A stretch of DNA of 60,994 nucleotides from an uncultured Gammaproteobacteria bacterium (lineage in GTDB: Bacteria; Pseudomonadota; Gammaproteobacteria; Chromatiales; Chromatiaceae), in contig CALAZS010000043.1 in assembly GCA_937926265.1 (NCBI GenBank), forward strand, positions 1 through 60,994, read 5' to 3'. Made by a program: the position numbers and the translations under genes. Shown here piece by piece: positions 26,123 through 34,964 of the stretch; the stretch's first letter is position 1, and each line of letters begins with the position of its first letter. A model generated the notes under the pieces. The model did not search any database and was not told the DNA's origin. It was given only the letters and a program-made list of their open reading frames with translations.

Positions 26123-27526
26123 TTAATTTCTTCTCCAGGTTGAGCCAGCAGCATTATCCTCAACTATTACGCCCTGCTCCTTAAGTTCATCCCTGATTCT
26201 GTCTGCAGTTCCCCAGTCTTTATTGGCTTTGGCTTCAACTCTCTGCTTCACCAGCTTTTCGATTTCATCATCACTTAGACTATCAGGGAGACCATCAGCT
26301 GGCTGACCCTTGAAGAAGTTTTCAGGATCATCAGTGAGCAGCCCCAGTACACTGGACAATTGTTTTAACAGCGCTGCAAGCTGTGCAGCTCTGGCTGTGT
26401 CGGTTTGCTTGACTGAATTGATTTCTCGAACGAGATCAAAAAGTACAGAGAGAGCCACAGGTGTATTGAAATCATCATTCATTGCCTGTTCGAAGCGCTG
26501 CCTGTAGCCAATTTCAAACTCAGGGCCGATGTCAGATTCAGCGTTGGGCAGGCCTCTTAACGCCGTGTAAAAACGCGTTAAAGCAGCCCGGGCATTATCA
26601 AGGTGTTCGCTATCGTAATTTAACGGACTGCGGTAATGACTGGTAAGAATAAAATAGCGCACTTCTTCAGGGCGATAGTTTTCCAGAATTTCACGAACAG
26701 TAAAAAAGTTGCCCAGCGACTTGGACATTTTTTCATCATTTATCCTGACAAAGCCATTATGCAGCCAGTATTTAACAAACTGGTGCCCGGTTGCGCCTTC
26801 AGACTGGGCTATCTCGTTTTCGTGATGAGGAAAGGTCAAATCAGCTCCGCCACCATGAATATCAAAAGTATCGCCCAGTTCCTTGTTCGACATTGCAGAG
26901 CACTCAATATGCCACCCCGGCCTGCCGCTGCCCCAGGGGGAGTCCCAGGCAGGCTCGCCAGGCTTGGCAGATTTCCACAGAGCAAAGTCCAGTGGGTCAC
27001 GTTTTTCTTCCCCCGATTCAACCCTGGCACCGGCGCGCAAATCTTCGGTTGATTTACCCGAAAGCTTGCCATACCCATCAAAACTGGATACCGAGTAGTA
27101 GACATCACCATTGGCCGCGACATAGGCATGCTCTTTATTTATCAAACGTTCGATCATATCGATAATTTCACCGATAAAATCTGTCGCCTTGGGCTCGTTA
27201 TCCGGTGGTAATACACCCAGTGCCTGCGCATCTTCATGCATGGCGGTAATGAATCTTTGTGTCAACTCTGAAAAATGCTCACCATTTTCATTGGCACGCT
27301 TGATGATCTTGTCATCTATATCAGTAATATTGCGAATATAAGTGACGTCATAACCAATTGATTTCAGGTGACGGTAAACCACATCAAATACCACCATGAC
27401 ACGTGCATGCCCCAGATGACAGAGGTCGTAAACAGTCATACCGCAAACGTACATACTGACCCTGTTTGGTTCCAAGGGCACAAATTCTTCTTTTTGATTG
27501 GTTAAGTCGTTATAGACCTGAAGCAT
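26123..27526 (-). CDS. cysS: Cysteinyl-tRNA synthetase
   Basis: A class I aminoacyl-tRNA synthetase of 467 residues, the usual length. The HIGH motif is HLGHA at about residues 36-40, KMSKS is in EKMSKSLGNFF, and zinc ligands are seen in VCGMTVYD (Cys), IECSAMS (Cys) and FPHHENE (His). It charges tRNA-Cys. It stands alone and is divergent from the cyclophilin gene at 27637. Confidence 0.97.
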   Translation of the reverse strand: MLQVYNDLTNQKEEFVPLEPNRVSMYVCGMTVYDLCHLGHARVMVVFDVVYRHLKSIGYDVTYIRNITDIDDKIIKRANENGEHFSELTQRFITAMHEDAQALGVLPPDNEPKATDFIGEIIDMIERLINKEHAYVAANGDVYYSVSSFDGYGKLSGKSTEDLRAGARVESGEEKRDPLDFALWKSAKPGEPAWDSPWGSGRPGWHIECSAMSNKELGDTFDIHGGGADLTFPHHENEIAQSEGATGHQFVKYWLHNGFVRINDEKMSKSLGNFFTVREILENYRPEEVRYFILTSHYRSPLNYDSEHLDNARAALTRFYTALRGLPNAESDIGPEFEIGYRQRFEQAMNDDFNTPVALSVLFDLVREINSVKQTDTARAAQLAALLKQLSSVLGLLTDDPENFFKGQPADGLPDSLSDDEIEKLVKQRVEAKANKDWGTADRIRDELKEQGVIVEDNAAGSTWRRN

Positions 27527-27636
27527 TTTATTGACATCCGTTACAGAAAGAACGCAGATTTTAGCGCTTGAAAAGCATTTAATCTATGCATAGGATGTTT
27601 GACCAGTTTTTACACACCAATTCTTACAGGAACCCG

Positions 27637-28215
27637 ATGTTACCAACCATGTCTCGAATTTTGCTGCCATTCTTCCTCTTTTTTTCACTTTCTTCCTTCG
27701 TTTCTGCCGAAGATACCAATCCAAAAGTATTGATAGAAACCAGCATGGGAAATATCGAACTGGAACTCAATGCCCAGTTAGCCCCCAAAACTGTTGAAAA
27801 TTTCCTGTCATACGTTGATGAAGGCTTCTACAGCGGTACGATTTTCCACCGTGTCATTAATGGTTTTATGGTCCAGGGTGGTGGATTTGATGAAAAATTC
27901 AAAAAGAAATCCACTAAAGCGGAAATTCAGAACGAAGCCGATAATGGCCTGAAAAACGAACGCGGCACCATTGCCATGGCGCGTAAAGGCGACCCGCATT
28001 CGGCTAGTGCACAGTTTTTTATCAACCATGTTGATAATGATTTCCTGGATTTCAAATCACGCTCACGAAACGGCTGGGGCTATTGTGTTTTTGGCAAGGT
28101 GACTAAAGGCATGGAAACTGTGGATGCCATCGCAGATGTTTTCACTACCACCAAGAATTTTATGAAAAACGTGCCCGAAAAGAATGTAACAATTCTTAAA
28201 GTCAGCCGTATTTAA
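27637..28215 (+). CDS. ppiA: Periplasmic cyclophilin-type peptidyl-prolyl isomerase
   Basis: About 192 residues with a signal peptide (ILLPFFLFFSLSSFVSAE) and a cyclophilin domain: FHRVINGFMVQGGGF, SASAQFFINHVDND and GYCVFGKVTKGM. It speeds proline isomerisation in exported proteins. The start is ATG 27637, with AGGA eight bases before it; a longer frame from 27586 would bury the signal peptide. A cytosolic paralogue follows 35 bases after the stop, so the pair probably arose by duplication. Confidence 0.9.
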   Translation: MLPTMSRILLPFFLFFSLSSFVSAEDTNPKVLIETSMGNIELELNAQLAPKTVENFLSYVDEGFYSGTIFHRVINGFMVQGGGFDEKFKKKSTKAEIQNEADNGLKNERGTIAMARKGDPHSASAQFFINHVDNDFLDFKSRSRNGWGYCVFGKVTKGMETVDAIADVFTTTKNFMKNVPEKNVTILKVSRI

Positions 28216-28250
28216 ACCCTTTCAATCAATTTATTATTATAGGAAAACTC

Positions 28251-28739
28251 ATGATTACATTGAAAACCAATGTCGGTGATATTTTTATTGAACTCGATGA
28301 AGAGAATGCGCCAAATACCTGCGAAAACTTTAAAAAATACGTAGAAGATGGCCATTTTGACGGTACAATTTTCCATCGTGTCATTGATAACTTCATGATC
28401 CAGGGTGGCGGCATGCTACCGGACATGATGCAGAAACCGACACGCGAGCCAATTGAGAATGAAGCCAAGAATGGCCTCAGCAATGAAGTTGGCACTATTG
28501 CCATGGCACGCACCATGGATCCTCACTCTGCAACGGCCCAGTTCTTTATTAATGTTGCAGATAACAAGTTCCTTGATTACCCGGGTCAGGATGGCTGGGG
28601 CTACTGTGTATTTGGTAAAGTCACCGAGGGCATGGATGTTGTTAACAAGATCAAGGGTGTTGAAACCGGCAACAAAGGTGGTCATTCTGATGTGCCTGTT
28701 GAAGATATCATCATTGAATCTGCTGCAATTTCTGAGTAA
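28251..28739 (+). CDS. ppiB: Cytosolic cyclophilin, peptidyl-prolyl isomerase B
   Basis: A 162-residue cyclophilin without a signal peptide. It has FHRVIDNFMIQGGGM, SATAQFFINVADN and GWGYCVFGKVTEGMDVV, including the catalytic Arg (FHRV) and the hydrophobic pocket Phe residues. It is about 60% alike by eye to the periplasmic protein just upstream. ATG 28251 follows AGGAAAACTC. A tandem 14-mer (28741-28768) and a structured repeat lie directly after the stop. Confidence 0.95.
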   Translation: MITLKTNVGDIFIELDEENAPNTCENFKKYVEDGHFDGTIFHRVIDNFMIQGGGMLPDMMQKPTREPIENEAKNGLSNEVGTIAMARTMDPHSATAQFFINVADNKFLDYPGQDGWGYCVFGKVTEGMDVVNKIKGVETGNKGGHSDVPVEDIIIESAAISE

Positions 28740-28740
28740 C

Positions 28741-28768
28741 CATATCTGACTGAGCACATCTGACTGAA
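28741..28768 (+). repeat. Imperfect tandem 14-mer after ppiB
   Basis: CATATCTGACTGAG is followed directly by CACATCTGACTGAA (12 of 14 identical). It starts two bases after the ppiB stop and ends at the left arm of structured element copy 4. Confidence 0.65.
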
Positions 28769-28876
28769 AGGTTCATCATTTCACTTTATTTTGAAGTGTC
28801 TGAGGCATGGATGCCGAAGCCAAGCCTACATGGAGGTATTTACGGCATCTTCAAAATAAAATGAAACGGTGAACCT
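28769..28876 (+). repeat. Three-stem intergenic element, copy 4
   Basis: Forward-oriented copy between ppiB and lpxH. The arms at 28769-28796 and 28849-28876 are complementary at 25 of 28 positions. Hairpin 1 is GGC-ATGGAT-GCC and hairpin 2 is TAC-ATGGAG-GTA. The right arm ends 9 bases before the lpxH ATG, so the folded element would sit next to the ribosome site. Confidence 0.9.
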
Positions 28877-28885
28877 CAAAACTCC

Positions 28886-29611
28886 ATGAATTCCTCCCTA
28901 TTCATCTCAGATCTTCACCTCAGCGAAGAAAGACCAGACACGCTTAAGCTATTTCTGAATTTCCTGAAAAATCAGGCGCCGGCGGCTGACCGCTTGTACA
29001 TTCTTGGTGACCTTTTCGATGCCTGGGTAGGCGATGATGATGACACCCGGTTATCCCGGCAGGTTATTGAAGCAATTCAGGAACTGGCTCACGACTGCGA
29101 TGTATTCCTCATGCACGGCAACCGCGATTTTCTGATTGGAGAGGAATTCAGTCTTAAAAGCCGGGCCACACTGTTACCCGATCCCAGTATTATTTTACTC
29201 GGCGATACTCCGGTACTGATTACACACGGCGATCAGCTATGTACACTGGATGAGGATTATCAAAAAGCCCGTAAGATGCGCTCTGACCCACAATGGATAA
29301 CAGAATTTCTGGCTAAGCCACTTGATGAACGCAAACAGATTGCGGAAATGTATCGCCAGCAATCCGGCGAAGCCAAATCACTGCTGGCAGACGATATTAT
29401 GGATGTCACTGAAGCTGAAGTTGTCGGGTGGTTTGAAAAGTTTGATGTCGACTTGATGATTCACGGTCATACACATCGGCCTGCCACACATGAATACGAC
29501 ATCGATGGTAAGGAGTGTAAAAGAATTGTGCTGCCGGAGTGGCATGAAAACAAGGCTTTGGCCCTGGCTATTGATGAAGATCTGGTATTAACGGGAATAC
29601 CGATTCCCTAG
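28886..29611 (+). CDS. lpxH: UDP-2,3-diacylglucosamine diphosphatase (lipid A synthesis)
   Basis: A 241-residue calcineurin-type metallophosphoesterase with ISDLHLSEERPD, LGDLFDAWVGDDD, MHGNRDFLIG and the late IHGHTHRPA, the full set of metal ligands. It hydrolyses UDP-diacylglucosamine to lipid X at the inner membrane. The order ppiB-lpxH is conserved in enterobacteria. The start at ATG 28886 follows closely on structured element copy 4, with GGTGAACC as the only weak ribosome site. Confidence 0.96.
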   Translation: MNSSLFISDLHLSEERPDTLKLFLNFLKNQAPAADRLYILGDLFDAWVGDDDDTRLSRQVIEAIQELAHDCDVFLMHGNRDFLIGEEFSLKSRATLLPDPSIILLGDTPVLITHGDQLCTLDEDYQKARKMRSDPQWITEFLAKPLDERKQIAEMYRQQSGEAKSLLADDIMDVTEAEVVGWFEKFDVDLMIHGHTHRPATHEYDIDGKECKRIVLPEWHENKALALAIDEDLVLTGIPIP

Positions 29612-29635
29612 ACTACTCCTAGGCTATCTTGGCAC

Positions 29636-29878
29636 CTAAATCAAAAACGCCAGTACCAGGTATGGAATCAACATAAAGACAATAATCAGGACCTTATAAA
29701 ATCCCAAAAAGAAGTACATGATGCGGTTGTAGTTCTCACGATCAATTGGGAAAAACCGTGACTGGATTTTGTAAACCAAATCCGGTGCAAACAGCAACCA
29801 ACCAATCCAGTACAGGAAAATACCGAGATTGATCACCGTGGACCACATGAAAAAGTCGGTTAGTTGTTGAATATCCAT
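29636..29878 (-). CDS. Small two-span membrane protein (DUF6868-like)
   Basis: An 80-residue protein with two hydrophobic segments (STVINLGIFLYWIGWLLF and VLIIVFMLIPYLVLAFLI) joined by a loop with RFFPIDRENYNRIMYFFLG. The start is ATG 29878, with GAGGTGAG upstream. Similar small proteins are common in marine gammaproteobacteria; no role is known. It lies 26 bases after the DUF455 gene and is probably cotranscribed with it. Confidence 0.75.
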   Translation of the reverse strand: MDIQQLTDFFMWSTVINLGIFLYWIGWLLFAPDLVYKIQSRFFPIDRENYNRIMYFFLGFYKVLIIVFMLIPYLVLAFLI

Positions 29879-29904
29879 ATTCTCACCTCGCAATCCAACA
29901 TGAT

Positions 29905-30711
29905 TTAGTGCTTTTGGCACATAATTTCCAGCATCTCCAACTCGGAGGCGGTAAACCCGGCTTCGAGACGGGCCTGGAAATGCATCGGGCATTGAACATC
30001 ACCCTTCATATAATTTTTGACAAGTTCCAGGTAGGTTGGTTCAGGATCCAGCTGTCTCTGCCTGCAAACATAATTGAACCAAAGCGAACCCGCCTTAACA
30101 TGCGTGATTTCGTCCCTGAGGATGATGTCAAGAATGTCTACAGTTTCCGTATCACCAACATTACTGAATTTTTTCTGAATTGCCGGTGTCACATCCAAAC
30201 CACGGGCCTCCATGACCCTTGGGATCAGTGCCATGCGGTCCAGTAAATCACCCGCTGTTTTCCGGGCAAGCTCCCAAAGACCGTTATGGGCCGGGAAATC
30301 ACCGTATTCAAAACCCAACGTCTGAAGTCTTTTATTCAGAAGTCCGAAATGATAGGCCTCCTCGGCAGCAATTCTGCTCCAGTCCAGGTAATATTCCTGT
30401 GGCATACCTTGAAAACGGTAAACCGCATCACAGGCCAGGTTAATCGCATTGAATTCAATGTGGCAGAAAGAATGAATTGCAGCGGCACGTCCCTGTAAGG
30501 TACCAAGTTTCCTTTTGGGCACGTCGCGCGGGTGCACTAACTCAGGTTTTTCAGGCCTGCCAGCCTCTTCGATGTCTGGTAACTCAATGTCTCCTGCTGA
30601 CAATGTCCCGGATGAAACACCATCAAAAAGCGTTTTTGCAAGCATGCATTTTTTGTCTACGCTGGTTTCATGCAGGCAATCATAGGCAAACTGATGAAGA
30701 TTAGCGCTCAT
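29905..30711 (-). CDS. DUF455 ferritin-like protein
   Basis: A 268-residue helical protein of the DUF455 family, related to the diiron tRNA hydroxylase MiaE. Candidate metal ligands are in HSFCHIEFNAINL (Glu/His), RIAAEEAYHFGLLN (Glu-Glu..His) and ILRDEITHVKAG (Glu..His), the ExxH pattern of a four-helix diiron site. A hydroxylase or oxygenase role is expected but the substrate is unknown. It is divergent from the stator genes. Confidence 0.82.
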   Translation of the reverse strand: MSANLHQFAYDCLHETSVDKKCMLAKTLFDGVSSGTLSAGDIELPDIEEAGRPEKPELVHPRDVPKRKLGTLQGRAAAIHSFCHIEFNAINLACDAVYRFQGMPQEYYLDWSRIAAEEAYHFGLLNKRLQTLGFEYGDFPAHNGLWELARKTAGDLLDRMALIPRVMEARGLDVTPAIQKKFSNVGDTETVDILDIILRDEITHVKAGSLWFNYVCRQRQLDPEPTYLELVKNYMKGDVQCPMHFQARLEAGFTASELEMLEIMCQKH

Positions 30712-30832
30712 GGTTGATATTTCTCATTTCTAATTGGCAAAATCGGCAAAACAGTTTCTGTTATTAAGGAGCTTAAATATTTAATGGTTCAATTGGCATT
30801 AATTCGTTTTTTTTGTCAACGTATTGTGACAA

Positions 30833-30852
30833 AATCGAGTTAATTTAAATTT
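30833..30852. promoter_or_regulatory. AT-rich upstream region of the stator pair
   Basis: The 175 bases between the DUF455 gene and the stator gene are AT-rich. A dyad TTGTCA-8-TGACAA (about 30812-30831) is visible just before this position, followed by TTAATTTAAAT. This is a plausible regulated promoter for the plus-strand stator operon, but the assignment is by eye only. Confidence 0.25.
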
Positions 30853-30886
30853 CATCTAATTCTAATTTAGCGCTCAGTCATTCCCT

Positions 30887-31813
30887 ATGGACACCTTAAA
30901 CTTCCAACGCCATCTCAGCAGAAATTCCCTTTTCCGTATGATCGTTTTTGGCATCGCCATTGCCGCCCTGATCCTGTGGAAACTTGATTATATCAATGCA
31001 GTTTACTTCCGTGACCAGTTAACAGTAACCGGCTGGGTTATAAATGGTGCCATTATTACCCTTTTCGGTCTCGGCGTGATGAAAATGATCAGCATTTTCC
31101 TGGTTTATTCGCGTGAAGAATCTGCCCTGCTACGTTTCATTAAAAACGTTGACAGCGAAGAATCTGATCTGCTTAAAAGTATTTCCAAAAAAAGCATTAT
31201 CGCACGACGCTACAAGACCCTGGAAATAATGCATGCAAATAAAACCCCGGTTAACCAGAGTGCGCTTGCTTCAACCCTGGTAGCCAGTGAAAGCACAAAA
31301 AACAGTCTTCCCCGCTTTATCAGTAACACTCTCATTCTTACCGGCGTTTTTGGCACTATTGTTTCACTGTCGCTCGCCCTGATTGGAGCTTCTGACATGC
31401 TGGAAAACGCCGTAAATGTTGGTGGCATGGGCCTGGTGGTTCACGGCATGTCGACTGCCCTGTCAACAACCATTACTGCCATCGCCTGTTATCTTTTTTT
31501 CGGCTACTTCTTCGTCAAGCTCACCGATGTTCAGACCAACATGATCAGTGCTATCGAACAAATCACAACCATGCACCTGATGCCTAGGTTCCAGCTGAAA
31601 ACAGATAACGTACTTTACGAATTCACTGGCCTGATCCGTTCCCTGCAGACACTGGTTACGCAGATGTCCGAGTCTCAGGACAGGTTTATTGAAGTGGAAA
31701 AAAGCCTGGTGGAAACCGTGGATACCTACAAGCAACATGTTGAAGGCATGAACCAGGAACTGACCGATATCAAAGGCATTTTAAGAATCGGTTTCCGTCT
31801 CGGTGAAAAATAA
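30887..31813 (+). CDS. MotA/TolQ/ExbB-family proton channel subunit
   Basis: A 308-residue membrane protein with four likely spans (about 14-34, 46-75, 140-165 and 175-205). The last two carry the channel signature: LILTGVFGTIVSLSLALIG and GMSTALSTTITAIACYLFF. A cytoplasmic segment of about 60 residues separates spans 2 and 3, and a C-terminal helical tail follows. Such proteins form pentamers around a MotB/TolR/ExbD dimer and use proton flow to turn or pull. The partner gene follows after 29 bases. There is no flagellar, Tol or Ton gene nearby. Confidence 0.82.
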   Translation: MDTLNFQRHLSRNSLFRMIVFGIAIAALILWKLDYINAVYFRDQLTVTGWVINGAIITLFGLGVMKMISIFLVYSREESALLRFIKNVDSEESDLLKSISKKSIIARRYKTLEIMHANKTPVNQSALASTLVASESTKNSLPRFISNTLILTGVFGTIVSLSLALIGASDMLENAVNVGGMGLVVHGMSTALSTTITAIACYLFFGYFFVKLTDVQTNMISAIEQITTMHLMPRFQLKTDNVLYEFTGLIRSLQTLVTQMSESQDRFIEVEKSLVETVDTYKQHVEGMNQELTDIKGILRIGFRLGEK

Positions 31814-31842
31814 CACCCTTCTGTATTATCCGGTCCTTTAGC

Positions 31843-32832
31843 ATGAGTTCAGAAAACGGCTTTGTAAATCTTCGCTTAAACCACGAGGGAGACAGTTCAG
31901 GTAACGAGAGCTTCTGGCCATCGTTCACCGACATCATGACAGTTATCGTCATGATCTTCCTGATTGCGCTGGTAATCCTGCTGATGCGCAATATCGACCT
32001 GGTTCAAAAGTTGCGCAACACCATGGAAGCCGAGCGTATGGCGGCTGAACTCGCGCGCACCACTGGCGAGGAAAAAGAAAGTCTTTCCATCCGACTGATT
32101 AACACTGAGAACGAATTATCTGATTTACGCCTGCAACTGATGAAAATGCAGGAAATCAGGGCCAATCAGCTGGCCATGATTAAAGATCAAATGAATAAGC
32201 TTTCGGCTTTAACCAGTGAACGCGACAAACTGGATCTGGATAAAACACGCCTGCAACAGTTGCTAGATGAAATCAATGCAGACAACGAGAAACTCAGCCT
32301 GGATAAGAGCCAGCTTGAGAATCGCCTGTTGTTGTCCAACGATCAGTTAGCCCAAATTCAACTGGCGCTGGAAAGCCTGAAAACAAAACAGGATCAAACT
32401 CAGAACCAGCTTTCTGCGTTACAAAGTGACTTTATGGATAAGGAAGCAGAACTGGAGCAGGCGCAAAGCTATATTTCCATGTCTGATGAACAGCTTGCCC
32501 TGCTTCAGGGTGATTATGACGATTTAAAAGTCAAATATGACAAGCTTGTTCGTCCAGCCAGGACAGCTGCCGGTAAACATGTGGTTGAAGTGCGATATAC
32601 CAAAAATGATGGCAAATACCTGATTGGTGTTAAAACTCCTGAAAACACCAGCTTTAAAGCTATTCAGCTTGGTGCTCTTGATAAAATGCTGACTGAACTT
32701 AAAAAGCAGTACCCGAACAAGCTTTATATCAAGGTTATTTTCCCTGAAAACAGTGGACTGTCCTACAGTGAAGCCTGGGAATTTACGTCAAGACTGCATA
32801 AAAAATACGATTATTACTTCCAGGAAGAATAA
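31843..32832 (+). CDS. MotB-like stator partner with a long periplasmic coiled coil
   Basis: 329 residues. One N-terminal span, SFTDIMTVIVMIFLIALVIL, aligns well with the MotB helix (AYADFMTAMMAFFLVMWL) and keeps the proton-carrying Asp. A continuous coiled coil rich in Leu, Gln, Glu and Lys follows (about 50-230). The last 90 residues (VVEVRYTKNDGKYLIGVKT...) form a small folded domain without the usual OmpA peptidoglycan motif. The layout suggests a proton-driven machine reaching into the periplasm. Its target is unknown. Confidence 0.75.
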   Translation: MSSENGFVNLRLNHEGDSSGNESFWPSFTDIMTVIVMIFLIALVILLMRNIDLVQKLRNTMEAERMAAELARTTGEEKESLSIRLINTENELSDLRLQLMKMQEIRANQLAMIKDQMNKLSALTSERDKLDLDKTRLQQLLDEINADNEKLSLDKSQLENRLLLSNDQLAQIQLALESLKTKQDQTQNQLSALQSDFMDKEAELEQAQSYISMSDEQLALLQGDYDDLKVKYDKLVRPARTAAGKHVVEVRYTKNDGKYLIGVKTPENTSFKAIQLGALDKMLTELKKQYPNKLYIKVIFPENSGLSYSEAWEFTSRLHKKYDYYFQEE

Positions 32833-32888
32833 GACGGCATTTGTTGCCTATACTCTAGAATCAGTGACTGAATAAATCGGCAAGCACC

Positions 32889-33413
32889 ATGACAAAGCGT
32901 TTATTGATTTCTTACCTGGTTTTGGCTTCCTCACTTCTAAGCATGACGGCCGTTATTGCCCAACCAGTTTACAAATGGACTGATACTGACGGCAAAGTCA
33001 GGTACAGCGACTCTCCTCCTCCAGAAGGTTCCACTGTATCAACTGTCGATATCGCTCCCGGCCCTACCGAAGCCCAGAGACAACAGGCAGACACCTTACT
33101 GAAACAGCAGACAGAATCGGCTGAAAACTACAAGGCAAAACGTGATGCGGAAAAAGCCGCTGCTATTGAGGCCAAAAAGCAGCAGCCAAGAGTAGAACCA
33201 ACACCGCAACAGGAAGAAGAAAAAGAAGATGACGGCTCACGCAATGCCAGGCGATGTGAAAGAGGCGATATTGGCTGGCCCTGCACGCCACCAATAACAA
33301 ACCCGATTTATCCACCTAAACCCGGTTTTCCCGGTAAACCTGTACGTCCGTTACCAAAGCCAGAACCTCTGCCGGGCAGGCCTGTAACATTACCGGCCAA
33401 AACAACACTCTAG
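32889..33413 (+). CDS. Secreted DUF4124-domain protein with a proline-rich tail
   Basis: A 174-residue protein with a signal peptide (LLISYLVLASSLLSMTAVIA), a DUF4124 domain (QPVYKWTDTDGKVRYSDSPP, residues about 25-44), an acidic/Gln-rich middle and a proline/lysine-rich C-terminus (NPIYPPKPGFPGKPVRPLPK). One CERGDIGWPC pair may form a disulfide. The function of the family is not known. It follows the stator pair by 56 bases and is convergent with purF. Confidence 0.8.
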   Translation: MTKRLLISYLVLASSLLSMTAVIAQPVYKWTDTDGKVRYSDSPPPEGSTVSTVDIAPGPTEAQRQQADTLLKQQTESAENYKAKRDAEKAAAIEAKKQQPRVEPTPQQEEEKEDDGSRNARRCERGDIGWPCTPPITNPIYPPKPGFPGKPVRPLPKPEPLPGRPVTLPAKTTL

Positions 33414-33425
33414 TCAGATAGGTAA

Positions 33426-34940
33426 TTAAGGATTGTTGTGAATTTCCAAAATGGTGCGCGCAGCTTCATCCCTGGATTCTTTTGCGGCATCATTACGAAG
33501 TAATTCCAGCTGTTCCAGGTAATCTTCATTAACGTCACCGGTAACATATTTCCCATCAAAAACAGAGGTGTCAAAGCGGGCAATATTGACCTTGCCTTTT
33601 CTGTTAACAGCATCAATCAGGTCATCAAGATCCTGGTAAATCAACTTGTCACAGGAAATCACATCACGAATTTCTTCTTCAGTTCGGCCATGAGCAACAA
33701 GTTCTGATGCGGATGGCATATCAATCCCATAAACATTCGGATAACGGATGGGTGGTGAGGCTGAAGCAAAGTAAACCTTGTTGGCACCGGCTTCACGCGC
33801 CATCATGACAATCTGCTTGGAAGTGGTTCCCCTGACAATCGAGTCATCGACCAAAAGCACGTTCTTGTTTTTAAATTCCAGGTCAATCGCATTAAGTTTT
33901 TGTCTGACAGATTTCTTTCTGACCTGCTGGCCTGGCATGATGAAGGTACGACCAATATAGCGGTTCTTGATAAAACCTTCGGTATAGTGAACACCCAAGG
34001 TGTTGGCCAAGGCCAGTGCCGAAGTTCTACTGGTATCAGGTATCGGTATGACAACGTCAATGTCATGATCAGGCCATTCCCGCTGAATCTTTTCAGCCAG
34101 TTTTACACCCATTCTTGAACGTGCCTTGTGTACAAAAATGTTATCGATAAGGGAATCCGGGCGGGCAAAATAAACATACTCAAAAATACAGGGACAATGC
34201 TGAGAATTACTGGCACATTGAAAATTAAAGAACTGTCCATCCTGAGTAATGTAAATGGCCTCACCGGGCTCGATATCCCTGACCAGTTCAAAATCCTGGG
34301 CGGCAAGCGCAACGCTTTCGGAAGCCACCATGTACTCTGTACCCTGATCCGTGGTTCGTTTGCCAAAAACAATCGGACGAATACCAAAGGGATCACGAAA
34401 AGCCAGGATGCCGTGATTCGGGATCATGGCTACAGCGGCATATCCACCACGGCAACGTCGATGCACGCCGGCAACGGCCTTGAAAATATCATTATGATCA
34501 ATACGAATCTTGCCCTGGATTTGAAGCTCATGAGCAAGTACGTTTAAAAGAATTTCTGAATCAGAAGTGGTATTGATGTGGCGTAAGTCTTCACGCAACA
34601 CATCATCTTTAAGCTCGTCTGAGTTGGTCAGGTTACCGTTGTGGGCCAGCGTGATGCCGTAGGGTGAATTGACATAAAAAGGCTGAGCTTCAGCCGATGA
34701 TGAAGAACCGGCCGTCGGGTAGCGAACATGGGCTATACCCATATTGCCTGTCAGCTTCATCATATGATAAGTCTGGAAAACATCCCTGGCCAGGCCATTA
34801 TCCTTTCTCAGGTGCAGACGGTTATCTTCACAGGTAACCATCCCGGCTGCATCCTGGCCTCTGTGCTGCAATACCATAAGTGCATCATAGAGTGACTGGT
34901 TTACAGGACTCTGACCAACAATACCAACGATTCCACACAT
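33426..34940 (-). CDS. purF: Amidophosphoribosyltransferase (purine synthesis)
   Basis: A 504-residue class II amidotransferase with Cys2 as nucleophile (MCGIVGIVG), LQHRGQDAAG and the PRPP-binding loop VLLVDDSIVRGTTSKQI. It makes 5-phosphoribosylamine, the first committed purine intermediate. It is the last gene of the leuC-to-purF block, 24 bases after cvpA, the arrangement found in E. coli and Pseudomonas. Confidence 0.97.
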   Translation of the reverse strand: MCGIVGIVGQSPVNQSLYDALMVLQHRGQDAAGMVTCEDNRLHLRKDNGLARDVFQTYHMMKLTGNMGIAHVRYPTAGSSSSAEAQPFYVNSPYGITLAHNGNLTNSDELKDDVLREDLRHINTTSDSEILLNVLAHELQIQGKIRIDHNDIFKAVAGVHRRCRGGYAAVAMIPNHGILAFRDPFGIRPIVFGKRTTDQGTEYMVASESVALAAQDFELVRDIEPGEAIYITQDGQFFNFQCASNSQHCPCIFEYVYFARPDSLIDNIFVHKARSRMGVKLAEKIQREWPDHDIDVVIPIPDTSRTSALALANTLGVHYTEGFIKNRYIGRTFIMPGQQVRKKSVRQKLNAIDLEFKNKNVLLVDDSIVRGTTSKQIVMMAREAGANKVYFASASPPIRYPNVYGIDMPSASELVAHGRTEEEIRDVISCDKLIYQDLDDLIDAVNRKGKVNIARFDTSVFDGKYVTGDVNEDYLEQLELLRNDAAKESRDEAARTILEIHNNP

Positions 34941-34964
34941 AACACTATCCGATAATTTTCCAGA

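Noticed and set aside
30887..33413. Zorya anti-phage system
   Set aside because: The A and B motor genes are suggestive, but no ZorC, ZorD or ZorE gene is present and the coiled coil is on the B partner, not on A.
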